Assembly (NCBI RefSeq): GCF_004118675.1
Contig: NZ_SDHZ01000001.1
Location: forward strand, 248,001 to 312,000
Length of the DNA stretch: 64,000 nucleotides
Direction: 5' to 3'
Source of the DNA: Filimonas effusa
GTDB taxonomy: Bacteria; Bacteroidota; Bacteroidia; Chitinophagales; Chitinophagaceae
The stretch's first letter is position 1; the number at the start of each line of letters is the position of its first letter. Under the pieces are notes generated by a model. The model made no database searches. It saw only the letters and a list, made by a program, of their open reading frames with translations, and was not told the DNA's origin. This document shows, piece after piece, positions 8,720-17,074 of this stretch. The translations under genes were made by a program, and so were the position numbers.

Positions 8720-9736
8720 ATGGATTTCCAGGTGCCTATTCGTATTAAACCATTAGATCCGCTGATCACACACCAGGATAAACTCCTGTTGATTGGTTCT
8801 TGTTTTACCGAGCATATTGGTCGTAACCTGGAAGAGGCAAAGTTTAATGTGCTGCAGAATCCCAGCGGTATTCTGTTCGATCCTATAGGTGTGTGCAATA
8901 GCCTTGTGGCTTATATGGAAAATAAGCAATACGCTGCCGGTGACTTATTTGAATTGAATGAGGCCTGGCATAGCTGGATGCACCATAGCCGCTTTTCACA
9001 TCCTTCTGCAGGACAGGCGTTGGCAGCTATCAATGAATCGCAGCAGCAGGCGCACGATTTCCTGAAGCAGGCCGACTGGTTGCTTATTACACTGGGGTCT
9101 TCTTTTGTTTATAAGCTAAAAGAAAATGGGCAGCCCGTGGTGAACTGTCATAAGGCGCCGGCCCAGGAGTTTACAAAACACTTGTCAACAATAGAAGAGA
9201 TCGTTACCATGCTTGATGGTACTATCTACCGGTTGTTCCAGTTTAATCCTAAGTTGAAAATTATTTTTACTATCAGTCCGGTGCGCCATATCCGTGATGG
9301 CGTAACAGAGAATAACCGCAGTAAGGCAAGGCTGATAGAGGCAGTTCATCATCTGGTGAATAAACTCGACAGGTTATATTATTTCCCCGCCTATGAGCTG
9401 GTAATAGATGTACTGCGCGATTACCGTTTTTATGATATTGACATGGTGCACCCCAACTACCAGGCCACGCAGTTTGTATTGGAGCACTTTAAAGCCTCCT
9501 GCACCGATGAAACTGCAAGGCTGATAATAGAAGAAGTGAAACGGATTGCGCTGGCAAGAAGGCATCGCCCTTTTAATCCGGCTTCACAGCAGCACAGGCA
9601 GTTTCTGCACAGTACCATGAACAAAGCACGCGAATTGATGGAACTATATCCTTGGATTGATTTTACTGAAGAGATGGCTTATTTTGAATCGGAATGGAGT
9701 GATTCAACAGGTTCTGGGTTTTCTTCCAAACAGTAG
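8720..9736 (+). CDS. GSCFA domain protein, putative SGNH-like hydrolase
   Basis: A 338-residue protein matching the GSCFA family, named for a conserved N-terminal sequence seen here as LLIGSCFTEHIG (about residues 24-35). Further conserved pieces are ITLGSSFVYKL, a TISPVRHIRDG block and a late DMVHPNYQA motif carrying an Asp-x-x-His pair typical of SGNH/GDSL-like catalytic sites. No signal peptide is visible, so it is probably cytoplasmic. Substrate and role are unknown. It is the third gene of the rlmB cluster and its 3' end overlaps the convergent gene at 9679 by 58 nt. Confidence 0.88.
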   Translation: MDFQVPIRIKPLDPLITHQDKLLLIGSCFTEHIGRNLEEAKFNVLQNPSGILFDPIGVCNSLVAYMENKQYAAGDLFELNEAWHSWMHHSRFSHPSAGQALAAINESQQQAHDFLKQADWLLITLGSSFVYKLKENGQPVVNCHKAPAQEFTKHLSTIEEIVTMLDGTIYRLFQFNPKLKIIFTISPVRHIRDGVTENNRSKARLIEAVHHLVNKLDRLYYFPAYELVIDVLRDYRFYDIDMVHPNYQATQFVLEHFKASCTDETARLIIEEVKRIALARRHRPFNPASQQHRQFLHSTMNKARELMELYPWIDFTEEMAYFESEWSDSTGSGFSSKQ

Positions 9737-10761
9737 CGTTGCCGTAGTGTTTGAAAAGCAGCACGGCTAACGCCAAGCTGTACCGCTTCCTTGATGTCGT
9801 TACATAATAATAAACGCAGATCGTTTCTTTCTGTAGCCCCAGCTGGCAATGTGTCAAGTAGTATTGAACTAACTATAGCGCGTTCTTTTAATGCATTGGT
9901 ATAAAGCGGCTCAATTTTGAGCGCTTCAGTAAAAGACTTTATCGCTTCCGGGAATTGCTGAAGGCCCTGATACGCTATCCCGGAGTAATAATACAGCTCT
10001 TCCATATCCGGCTTGGCTGTCTTGCATTCCCTGATATGGGTTAAAGCTTCTTTATAGTTGCCCGCATGCAGGAGCGTACGGATGGATTCTACCAGCCGGT
10101 AAAACACGCTTTCCCCTTCTTCTTCATAAAAAGGCTGCGAGTTCAGGTAACGGATTTCTTTTTTAAGACGCCCTGTTGAATGCCATTCCTGCCAGAATCC
10201 CTGCATATAACCGTTTGCTACATTGCCGCGGCGTTGTATAGAGCCATTGAGATAATACTCTTCACGGATTCCGTCTTCCGTATTACGGCTGAAATAACGT
10301 GACGACTTTAACGTGCCGTTTCGGTAATAATCGGTGACATAACCCGATATATAACCTTCCTGTATTTCTCCCCGCGTTTTTAACGCGCCGTTCAGGTAAT
10401 ATTCTCTGAATGGGCCGGAATAAGGGACCGCTGAGGTGTCGCTGTAATAAAGCAGCCCGTTTTTGTCTGCCATTGTATAAACCGTTGGAATGGCCCGTAC
10501 TGAATCGGATAGTTCGAGATATGCCTTGGTGATAATATAAATGATGGTATCGCCGGCATCCATTCCCATGGTGCTAACAGAATCGGGGTGGGTTATCAGG
10601 CGTTGCTCCGCAATATCCTCTTTGTAAAGCACATTGTCTTCTGCCGATAAATGTTGTATGAAAATAGAATCAACATAATAGATCTTTTTATGTGCCGATT
10701 GAGCTGCAGCTTGCTGAAAAAGGCCCAGCATGATCACAAATAAAATGCCTGTGCGTACCAT
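9679..10761 (-). CDS. Secreted MORN-repeat (YwqK-like) protein with TPR
   Basis: A 360-residue exported protein with a signal peptide (about 1-20, ending QQAAAQS). Several MORN_2/YwqK-type repeats lie at about residues 120-215, each with a YYLNGxLKxxG pattern. A TPR region (about 235-315) includes YYYSGIAYQGLQQFPEAIKS and FTEALKIEPLYTNALKERA. YwqK in Bacillus is an antitoxin-like immunity protein, but in Bacteroidota this repeat is common in periplasmic or surface proteins with no toxin, and none is adjacent here. The 3' end overlaps the GSCFA gene by 58 nt on the opposite strand. The molecular role is unknown. Confidence 0.85.
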   Translation of the reverse strand: MVRTGILFVIMLGLFQQAAAQSAHKKIYYVDSIFIQHLSAEDNVLYKEDIAEQRLITHPDSVSTMGMDAGDTIIYIITKAYLELSDSVRAIPTVYTMADKNGLLYYSDTSAVPYSGPFREYYLNGALKTRGEIQEGYISGYVTDYYRNGTLKSSRYFSRNTEDGIREEYYLNGSIQRRGNVANGYMQGFWQEWHSTGRLKKEIRYLNSQPFYEEEGESVFYRLVESIRTLLHAGNYKEALTHIRECKTAKPDMEELYYYSGIAYQGLQQFPEAIKSFTEALKIEPLYTNALKERAIVSSILLDTLPAGATERNDLRLLLCNDIKEAVQLGVSRAAFQTLRQRYCLEENPEPVESLHSDSK

Positions 10762-10793
10762 ATGGCTTGTCCGTTTCGTAATAGAATATTGTG

Positions 10794-11393
10794 CTAATGT
10801 ATCCTGTCTCCTCTTATTTCGAGGCTTTCCATGATGCCCGCTTCATAGTCGAGCCATTGTTGCCAGCGTGCTCTCACGGCTTCTTTAGGTGCATATGTTT
10901 CTGCCAGCTCAATGAACAAGGCATAGTGTCCGGCTTCGCTTTCCATGAAACGCCGGTAAAACTGGCGCATATATTCATCGGACAAGCCTTCACTGAGCCT
11001 TTTGAACCGCTCGCAGCTTCTGGCTTCAATCAGTGCAAAGCTTAACAGCTGATCGGTAAGCCTGCCTTCTTCTCCACCTCCTTTTTGCTCAAAGTCTTTT
11101 AGCTTGTTTACGTATACATCTTTGCGCTGGTTGCCCAGCGTTAATCCTCTTTTATAGATTTCCTGCAATACCAGGCGGAAATGCCCCCATTCTTCGGTAA
11201 CGATAGGAGAGAGCTCTTTTACCAGCACTTCTCTGGTAGGGTAACGCTGGATTAACGTGATGCAGCTTGTTGCAGCCTTTTGCTCACAATAGGCATGATC
11301 TGTTAATATTTCCTGCAATTCCATTTCCGCCAGGTTTACCCATCTTGGGTCGGTGGGTAGTTGTAATCCCAGGATGTTTTTGAGCGCTTCCAT
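10794..11393 (-). CDS. miaE: tRNA-(ms2io6A37) hydroxylase-like diiron protein, MiaE
   Basis: A 199-residue ferritin-like diiron oxygenase. MiaE hydroxylates the isopentenyl group of modified adenosine 37 in tRNA, downstream of MiaA, which is encoded at 45705. The four iron-ligand helices are visible as ILTDHAYCEQKAA, VTEEWGHFRLV, ALIEARSCERFK and ESEAGHYALFIE. The ATG at 11393 is preferred over an upstream TTG (11402). The -7 box TACTTTTG lies on the minus strand at 11400-11407, only 6 nt before this ATG, so the longer form would not be transcribed whole. It is 32 nt upstream of the MORN/TPR gene on the same strand. Confidence 0.88.
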   Translation of the reverse strand: MEALKNILGLQLPTDPRWVNLAEMELQEILTDHAYCEQKAATSCITLIQRYPTREVLVKELSPIVTEEWGHFRLVLQEIYKRGLTLGNQRKDVYVNKLKDFEQKGGGEEGRLTDQLLSFALIEARSCERFKRLSEGLSDEYMRQFYRRFMESEAGHYALFIELAETYAPKEAVRARWQQWLDYEAGIMESLEIRGDRIH

Positions 11394-11399
11394 ATATTT

Positions 11400-11407
11400 C
11401 AAAAGTA
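11400..11407 (-). promoter_or_regulatory. -7 promoter box of miaE
   Basis: TACTTTTG on the minus strand (TAnnTTTG consensus) ends 6 nt before the miaE ATG. No convincing -33 box is seen 21 nt upstream. It implies a transcript with almost no leader. Confidence 0.35.
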
Positions 11408-11883
11408 AAGAAACTATTGTGAAGCGCCGCCCGTCGCGGCTCTAACTATTGGCCCCTTTTTGCTTTCCCGGTCAATAAGGCGTTTTTCGTTGCGCTGGAT
11501 TTAGAACTGCTAATGCCTGGAGTTTAAACTGCCTGCTATGAAATATGAAAAATACAGCGCCGTAATGTCTTCGCCGGATTTTCCGGAATTTGAATTTGTG
11601 AGCTCCCGGACCCAAAGGTAAAATACTGAAATTGATACAGTTTCAATACCTTGAGGAGCTTGGTAGCTATCATCTTGGATTTGGGAATTTACGCCGGGAT
11701 GGAGATTACGATGATTTATCTGTTGATGATAATCAGGACAGGAATAAGATTGTGACGACTCGAGAATTATATTTTAGTTTCATTCTTTTCAGGAATAATT
11801 TGAAAAATATTTCTTAATATTTTTTTTCTTTTCTAATTTGGTAGAGGGAATGAAACGATTGTTGCCGCTTCCCAGCCATATAC
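11408..11883. other. Intergenic region between miaE and the ECF sigma gene
   Basis: About 480 bases separate two divergent genes. A 61-codon open frame at 11632-11817 has no recognisable features and is not called. There is a small hairpin CCGGA-TTT-TCCGG at 11574-11586 and a T-rich run just before the sigma gene. No RNA gene or clear promoter pair could be identified. Confidence 0.4.
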
Positions 11884-12456
11884 ATGTTATCTGAAAAACT
11901 AACAAAAGCATCTATTGCTGTAGCCGAAAATGACGACCAGACTGCATTTCAGGAGTTGTTCCGTCATTTCTTTCCGGGTATGCTTTCTTTTGCCGCATCT
12001 TATATGAAGAATAGGATGATGGCGGAAGAAGTTGTGGAAGATGTTTTCGTGAAGCTATGGGAAAACAGGAAGATGCTACCGGCTATACGGAATCTGAATT
12101 ACTACCTATATGTTGCCACAAAGCACGCAGCTTTAAATGCGTTGAAGAAAGATAAGTCGCAGGATGTTATTGCCCCTATTGACGACCTGGAAGAGGAAAC
12201 GCTGCGTTTCAACAGGACTCCTGAAGATGTTATGATCTCGGAGCAGACATTAAAAGAGATAGAGGCTATTGTCAACAGCCTTCCCGGACGGTGTCGTTTA
12301 ATATTCCGGCTAGTTAAGGAGGAGGGGCTCCGTTACCGGGAGGTAGCCGAGTTGTTGAATATTTCTGAGAAGACAGTTGAAAATCAGATGACAATAGCGA
12401 TCCGGAAGCTTACAGCCCGGACAGTACATCTTATCAGCTTGCGCAATGCGCGTTGA
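11884..12456 (+). CDS. ECF-type RNA polymerase sigma factor (FecI/RpoE-like)
   Basis: A 190-residue sigma-70 family factor of the Bacteroidota ECF type. Region 2 (about 20-95) includes FRHFFPGMLSFAASYMKN and AEEVVEDVFVKLWENR. Region 4 (about 125-185) includes the helix-turn-helix LRYREVAELLNISEKTVENQ. Such factors are normally held by a FecR anti-sigma and drive susC-like or receptor genes. Here the nearest FecR gene is at 17075, 4.6 kb away, with a receptor cassette in between. No anti-sigma gene directly follows, so the partnership with that FecR is plausible but unproven. Confidence 0.92.
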   Translation: MLSEKLTKASIAVAENDDQTAFQELFRHFFPGMLSFAASYMKNRMMAEEVVEDVFVKLWENRKMLPAIRNLNYYLYVATKHAALNALKKDKSQDVIAPIDDLEEETLRFNRTPEDVMISEQTLKEIEAIVNSLPGRCRLIFRLVKEEGLRYREVAELLNISEKTVENQMTIAIRKLTARTVHLISLRNAR

Positions 12457-12605
12457 TGCTGCCATAATACTGCTTGTCGCCTGCATGATATTTATTAATA
12501 TTTTAATCTTGTTACGGGTTGGTTGGATGGTTTGAAAAGGCTTTATGCCCGGTGTGCAGCGAATATTAAAATTTACGTTAAAGGAAATAGTTTCGTTAGT
12601 TATAT

Positions 12606-12635
12606 TTTGTAACGTTGTTGCATTGCTTATCTTTG
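12606..12635 (+). promoter_or_regulatory. Candidate promoter of the metal-receptor cassette
   Basis: TTTG (12606-12609) and a -7 box TATCTTTG (12628-12635) are separated by 18 nt. A start of transcription near 12641 would lie inside the longest open frame (from 12545) and supports the ATG at 12665 as the real start of the next gene. Confidence 0.4.
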
Positions 12636-12664
12636 TATCTGTAGGTCCATTTCATATCTTTTAC

Positions 12665-13000
12665 ATGCTTAAGAAAAATGTTCGCTTCATAGCGCTTATG
12701 CTGTTGCTGGTCTTTTTACAAAAGGCCGGTGCGGGTTTATGGGTGCATGAGCTGATGCATGTAAAGACGATTAAGGATAGTTCATCTTCAAAGGAGGCTG
12801 GCAAGTCATCGGAAAGCGAGGCTTGCAGTTGTATAGATGATTTTTTTGTTCCGATGGAAATGGGGCCTGCTTCGTTATTGTTTTTTGTTCCTTCTGCTTT
12901 TATTGTACTAAAGCGGGTTCAGGTAAATTTCCCCCCTCTTATATTGCCGTTTTTTTATACGCTCAGAGGTCCTCCCGTGTCTCTTCCTTCCTTTCTTTAA
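12665..13000 (+). CDS. Small membrane/exported protein preceding a TonB receptor
   Basis: A 112-residue protein if it starts at 12665; the frame is open to 12545, but the candidate promoter at 12606-12635 argues for the shorter form. It has an N-terminal hydrophobic signal (FIALMLLLVFLQKAGA), a His pair in WVHELMHV, a Ser/Glu-rich stretch, a Cys pair in EACSCIDDFF, a second hydrophobic segment and an LRGPP ending. Small proteins with His, Cys and a terminal Pro-Pro motif are known next to TonB receptors in Bacteroidota and are thought to be metal related (the HYC_CC_PP-like group). Similarity here is only partial, so this is a tentative assignment. It is followed 265 nt later by the receptor gene. 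Confidence 0.65.
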   Translation: MLKKNVRFIALMLLLVFLQKAGAGLWVHELMHVKTIKDSSSSKEAGKSSESEACSCIDDFFVPMEMGPASLLFFVPSAFIVLKRVQVNFPPLILPFFYTLRGPPVSLPSFL

Positions 13001-13265
13001 GATAAATTTTAGATTAATGTGCATGCCGGGGGCTTTGTGAGAGAAGTATCCCATCTACTGTTCTTTGTTGGCAGTAGGTACTGTTACCGCTATGTCCTAA
13101 AGCTATCAATTTCGCTGATTTAAACTTATTATGCAATGTCTGCTGCTTTTGTGCAGGTAGAAATGAGGCTGCGCGTATAAGGGCTTCTTTGTGAGGCGGT
13201 CTGCGATGATCAGTTACCGGGGAGGAGCTGTGTGCAAGTAAGGGCGCATGCTATAAAGAAGTTTT

Positions 13266-15614
13266 GTGAAGAACCGATATCATTACATTCCCGGATGTGC
13301 GTCATGGATCTTAGGAATTCTGCTGCTCACGGTGTCTTTTTGTGCTAATTCCCAGCGCTGTAATATCTCCATCCGGGGTTTTGTACGCGATACAAGCGTA
13401 AATAAGCCAGTGGAAAAGGCTACTATTAGAGTGGATAATATGCCTTTAACTGTTACTGATAGCCGGGGGGCGTTCAGTATTGGTGGTATATGTGCGGGCA
13501 AACATATCATAGTGATAAGTGAGGTCTCGCACAGCAATACCCTTTGTGAATTGTATGTTTCAACAGATACCACGATTGTGTTATTGTTATCTGAAAAAAG
13601 CAACGTGCTTGGCGCTGTGAGTGTTACCGGTTTTAATACCAGGAAGCCGGCGCTTACTACGCTAGCTAGCACCGTTATGAAGGGACAGGATCTTTTTAAC
13701 ACAAGGGGGGCTACACTTGGTGAGAGTTTAAAAGGCATTACCGGGTTGAATACCCTGCAAACGGGGCCTTCCGTTTCGAAGCCTGTTATTCACGGTTTGC
13801 ATAGCAACAGGGTATTGATCTTAAACAACGGTGTGCGGCAGGAGGGGCAACAGTGGGGATCGGAGCATGCGCCGGAGATAGATCCTTTTATTGCTTCAGA
13901 AGTAAGCATTGTAAAAGGTGCTTCCAGTGTTCGTTATGGATCTGATGCTATAGCCGGTGTTGTTTTGCTTGAGCCGGAAGCATTGAATCCTGCCAGGCAA
14001 TTGCAGGGACAGGTAAATGCAGTGGCTGCTACCAATGGCCGGATGGGGGTGATGAGCGGCATGCTGGAAGGAAAGTTGGATAAACGCCTCGACGGGTTAA
14101 ACTGGCGGGTTCAGGGAACACTAAAGCGTGCAGGTAATTTCAGAACTCCCGGTTATTACCTGAAAAACACGGGCATCTCAGAAGCCGATTTTTCGGCGGC
14201 GGTAAGTTATAAGAAAAGCAATTATGGTATAGATCTCTACTACAGTGAATTCCATAACAAGCTGGGTGTTTTCGATGGATCTCATGTAGGTAATGTTTCT
14301 GATTTATATGCTGCTTTTGAAAGACCCAGGCCTATTACCGCTTCCTATTTTTCCTACAAGATAGACCGGTCTTACCAGGATGTTTCTCACCGGTTACTGA
14401 AGGCGGGCGGCTGGTACCGGTTTAACAATGGTTCCCGACTGGAAGTTGTTTTTGCAAGGCAAGGGAACCGCAGGGATGAGTATGATATAGACCTGCCTTA
14501 TAGTACGGATCCTGATATATTAAAGATGCCGCAGATCAGTTTTAAGATCAAGACGCATACGCTCGATGTTAATTATGATTGGGCCAGCGGAAAGTATTTC
14601 TCCGGCAGTATAGGCGTAAGCGGGGGTACACAGGGTAATGTGTTTAACGGTATCCGCTACCTGGTTCCCAATTTCAGGAATTATTCGGGTGGCGTGTATG
14701 CCATAGAGAAATACACTTATAATAAGTTGACGCTGGAAGCGGGTGCCCGGTATGATTACAGGTGGCTTAGGGTCTACCGTTTAAATAATAATACGCTTCA
14801 GACATATTATACCACACATGACTACAGGAATGTTACCGGAACAGCGGGAGCCGGTTATAAGTTTACGGATCATTTTTCCATCAATGCCAATGTTGGGAGT
14901 GCATGGCGTGCCCCGAGCGTGAATGAATTGTATATCGATGGGATTCATTTAAGTGCAGCTTCCTATGAAAAGGGTGATTCGCTGTTGAAAAGTGAGCGCT
15001 CTTATAATTTTACATTTGGAATAAAATATGAGCGTTCGAGGTTCAGGGCAGAAGCTGTAGCATATTATAATGTTATCAATGATTTTATTTATGCGAAGCC
15101 GGCATTGAAACCGGTCACACTTATCAGCGGAACCTATCCGCTCTTCAGTTATACACAGGATGATGTGACGCTTAAAGGTGTTGATGTCGATCTTTCCTAT
15201 AAGCCGGTCAGGCAGGTTGAGCTTGTTTCCAAAACTTCTATCGTAAGGGCCTGGAACCGGACGATTCATGATTATCTCGTGTTCATGCCTGCGGATCGTT
15301 TTGATAATAAGATACAATACAATATAGGCAGTTTGGGGCGGGTGCGGGATTGTTACCTGAGTTTACAGAATATAAGTGTAAGAAGGCAGGACCGGGTGCC
15401 GCCGAACAGCGACTACGTGGCTCCTCCTCCGGGTTATTCGTTATTTAATATCAGTACGGGCTTTACTATACATATATCCGGCAATTCATTGAACATTAAC
15501 CTGGGGGTGGATAATGTTGCCAATGTTGCCTATCGCGACTATCTCAACCGTTTCCGGTATTACGCAAACGATCTGGGAATGAATGTTATGCTAAGGGCAA
15601 AGTATGTCTTTTAA
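13266..15614 (+). CDS. TonB-dependent outer membrane receptor, probably metal-type
   Basis: A 782-residue receptor starting at GTG, preceded by an AAGAAG stretch; the next in-frame ATG would remove the signal peptide, so GTG is favoured. A signal peptide (to about residue 29) is followed by a carboxypeptidase-regulatory-like domain (about 35-110), a plug (about 125-235) and the barrel. The plug contains VIHGLHSNRVLILNNGVR and a GSEHAPEIDPF stretch with histidines, a pattern seen in ZnuD-like zinc or copper receptors. Together with the small His/Cys protein upstream and the lipoprotein at 15639 it forms a cassette likely to import a metal ion or complex. The metal is inference. Confidence 0.9.
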   Translation: MKNRYHYIPGCASWILGILLLTVSFCANSQRCNISIRGFVRDTSVNKPVEKATIRVDNMPLTVTDSRGAFSIGGICAGKHIIVISEVSHSNTLCELYVSTDTTIVLLLSEKSNVLGAVSVTGFNTRKPALTTLASTVMKGQDLFNTRGATLGESLKGITGLNTLQTGPSVSKPVIHGLHSNRVLILNNGVRQEGQQWGSEHAPEIDPFIASEVSIVKGASSVRYGSDAIAGVVLLEPEALNPARQLQGQVNAVAATNGRMGVMSGMLEGKLDKRLDGLNWRVQGTLKRAGNFRTPGYYLKNTGISEADFSAAVSYKKSNYGIDLYYSEFHNKLGVFDGSHVGNVSDLYAAFERPRPITASYFSYKIDRSYQDVSHRLLKAGGWYRFNNGSRLEVVFARQGNRRDEYDIDLPYSTDPDILKMPQISFKIKTHTLDVNYDWASGKYFSGSIGVSGGTQGNVFNGIRYLVPNFRNYSGGVYAIEKYTYNKLTLEAGARYDYRWLRVYRLNNNTLQTYYTTHDYRNVTGTAGAGYKFTDHFSINANVGSAWRAPSVNELYIDGIHLSAASYEKGDSLLKSERSYNFTFGIKYERSRFRAEAVAYYNVINDFIYAKPALKPVTLISGTYPLFSYTQDDVTLKGVDVDLSYKPVRQVELVSKTSIVRAWNRTIHDYLVFMPADRFDNKIQYNIGSLGRVRDCYLSLQNISVRRQDRVPPNSDYVAPPPGYSLFNISTGFTIHISGNSLNINLGVDNVANVAYRDYLNRFRYYANDLGMNVMLRAKYVF

Positions 15615-15638
15615 TTTTTATAAAATTTAAAACAGATT

Positions 15639-16196
15639 ATGAAAAAGCTATCGTTGTTTTTATCAGCATTCCTAATAACGGTGATGCTATTTAATGGGTG
15701 TAAGAAAGATGAAACGGCTGTTGCACCTCCCGTGCCGGGGAATGAATTTCTGACAACAGTGCAGTTGGTTGTGGTAAATGCAGCCGACCCTACAGATAGA
15801 GATACTGTAGCTGTTAAGCAACTTCCTGATCAGCCTATCGATTATACCAACGCTTCGTTGCATCTGAAGGCCAATTCAACTTACAACGTTTCGGTACGGT
15901 TCCTGGATGAAACGCAAACACCTGCCGGGAATGTAACGGACGATATTTACGCCCGGCGTAATTATCACCTCATCTGCTTTACAACGGATGCCAGTCTTGC
16001 ATTAACAGTTACACGGACAGACCTGGATACCAATACGCCTGCTTTGCCGGTTGGTTTGCAGGACCGTTTTTCTACTGGCAGCGCTGGTTCCGGTAAGATG
16101 AATGTTCGATTAAGGCATCAGCCTAATGCTAAAAATGGTGACTGTGATCCAGGGTCTTCCGATGCTGATGTGAATTTTTCTGTAACGATTCAATAA
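15639..16196 (+). CDS. Lipoprotein of the TonB-receptor-associated 'type 1 periplasmic binding fold' family
   Basis: A 185-residue lipoprotein (signal ending at Cys21 in FNGC). Its layout matches a Bacteroidota family that often travels with one TonB receptor and is labelled type 1 periplasmic-binding-fold superfamily in databases. The matching pieces are an N-terminal TVQLVVVNAADP strand, a LDETQTPAGNVTDDI segment, a HLICFTT stretch, and a C-terminal RLRHQPNAKNGDCDPGSSDADVNF-like ending. It is 24 nt after the receptor gene and 24 nt before the barrel gene. A substrate-capture role for the receptor is likely but not shown. Confidence 0.75.
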   Translation: MKKLSLFLSAFLITVMLFNGCKKDETAVAPPVPGNEFLTTVQLVVVNAADPTDRDTVAVKQLPDQPIDYTNASLHLKANSTYNVSVRFLDETQTPAGNVTDDIYARRNYHLICFTTDASLALTVTRTDLDTNTPALPVGLQDRFSTGSAGSGKMNVRLRHQPNAKNGDCDPGSSDADVNFSVTIQ

Positions 16197-16220
16197 TTCT
16201 CCAGGAGTAAAAAAAGAAAG

Positions 16221-16925
16221 ATGAAAAAAATAATAGCTTTTGTTTTATTCGTTGCGGCAGCAAATTCCATGAACGCACAAAAAATGACAGTTGCATTAAA
16301 CGGCGGGATCGCCGGTCCTATGGGGGCTTTTTCCAGGTCGGATTACTATAACGAAAAGTCCGGGTTTGCGAAAGCAGGGTATCATTTTAATTTGTCGGCG
16401 ACTTATAAGTTAAACAAGTCTTTAGGTATTAATATGTTGCTGGGATATTCACAGTTTGGTCACAAAGGATTGCGGAGCCTGGCGGAAGGTTATAAAGAGG
16501 ATTCCGGTACTGACAGTACGACGGTGTACAGCAGGGGAACCAATCATTCATTCAGTGTGTTGATCGGGCCTGCTTATTTTCTTCCGGTCAGCAAAAAGCT
16601 GACGTTAAGTGCGAGGGTATTAGGCGGATATGTTCGTACTTCTTTGTCCGGGTTCCAGGTTTTTTATGAAGATTACACAGATAACGCCATGACCCAGAAG
16701 AAAGCCTCTGCCGGTGCTTTCGGTGGGCAGGCTGGTTTGGGGTTGGCCTATCAGCTTAGTAACAGGGTCTCGATAAGGGCCAATGCGGATCAGTTTTTAT
16801 CCAGCCCGGCATTCAAGATCTCCTATGAACATTACATCGTTAATTCTGGCAGAAGGCTATCGGATTACCATCAGACGCTTAGTGGCATTAATGCTACGGT
16901 AGGTGTTGGGATAACTTTGTTTTAG
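16221..16925 (+). CDS. Outer membrane beta-barrel protein
   Basis: A 234-residue exported protein with a signal peptide (about 1-19, ending AANSMNAQ) and alternating-residue strands of an OmpA/OmpW-like eight-stranded barrel. The last residue is Phe (TVGVGITLF), the usual barrel-assembly signal. No peptidoglycan-binding domain is present. It is the last gene of the receptor cassette, 24 nt after the lipoprotein, and is followed by a hairpin at 16954-16977. The function is unknown; in context it may be an accessory pore. Confidence 0.8.
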   Translation: MKKIIAFVLFVAAANSMNAQKMTVALNGGIAGPMGAFSRSDYYNEKSGFAKAGYHFNLSATYKLNKSLGINMLLGYSQFGHKGLRSLAEGYKEDSGTDSTTVYSRGTNHSFSVLIGPAYFLPVSKKLTLSARVLGGYVRTSLSGFQVFYEDYTDNAMTQKKASAGAFGGQAGLGLAYQLSNRVSIRANADQFLSSPAFKISYEHYIVNSGRRLSDYHQTLSGINATVGVGITLF

Positions 16926-16953
16926 TTTAGATGTCGTGTTTAGTTTTCGGCGA

Positions 16954-16977
16954 GGGTGAATTCAGCAGGATTCACCC
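16954..16977 (+). terminator. Hairpin after the receptor cassette
   Basis: A 10-bp stem, GGGTGAATTC with GGATTCACCC (one G-T wobble), closes a tetraloop AGCA. A true T run does not follow at once, but the position 29 nt after the stop suits transcript termination. Confidence 0.5.
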
Positions 16978-17051
16978 TTCCGTATTTGGAGAAAAGAATA
17001 TTTTAATTTTTTTCCTGTCTTTGGGGGTATGGTGCTAAAAAAGTTGCCTTT

Positions 17052-17067
17052 ATACCTATATAGGTAT
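17052..17067. promoter_or_regulatory. 16-bp perfect palindrome upstream of fecR
   Basis: ATACCTATATAGGTAT is identical to its reverse complement and ends 7 nt before the fecR start codon at 17075. This is the place for an operator that overlaps the promoter or leader. The binding protein is unknown. Confidence 0.4.
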
Positions 17068-17074
17068 TTATAAC

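Noticed and set aside
9679-10761. Toxin-antitoxin system suggested by YwqK-type repeats
   Set aside because: The protein has a signal peptide and TPR, and no toxin-like gene is adjacent; MORN repeats alone do not show immunity function.
11632-11817. 61-codon open frame between miaE and the sigma gene
   Set aside because: No family resemblance, no promoter or ribosome-binding sign, and unusual composition for a gene; treated as chance.
12545-12664. Longer N-terminus of the small membrane protein
   Set aside because: A candidate promoter lies inside this stretch and the signal-like helix begins after the ATG at 12665.
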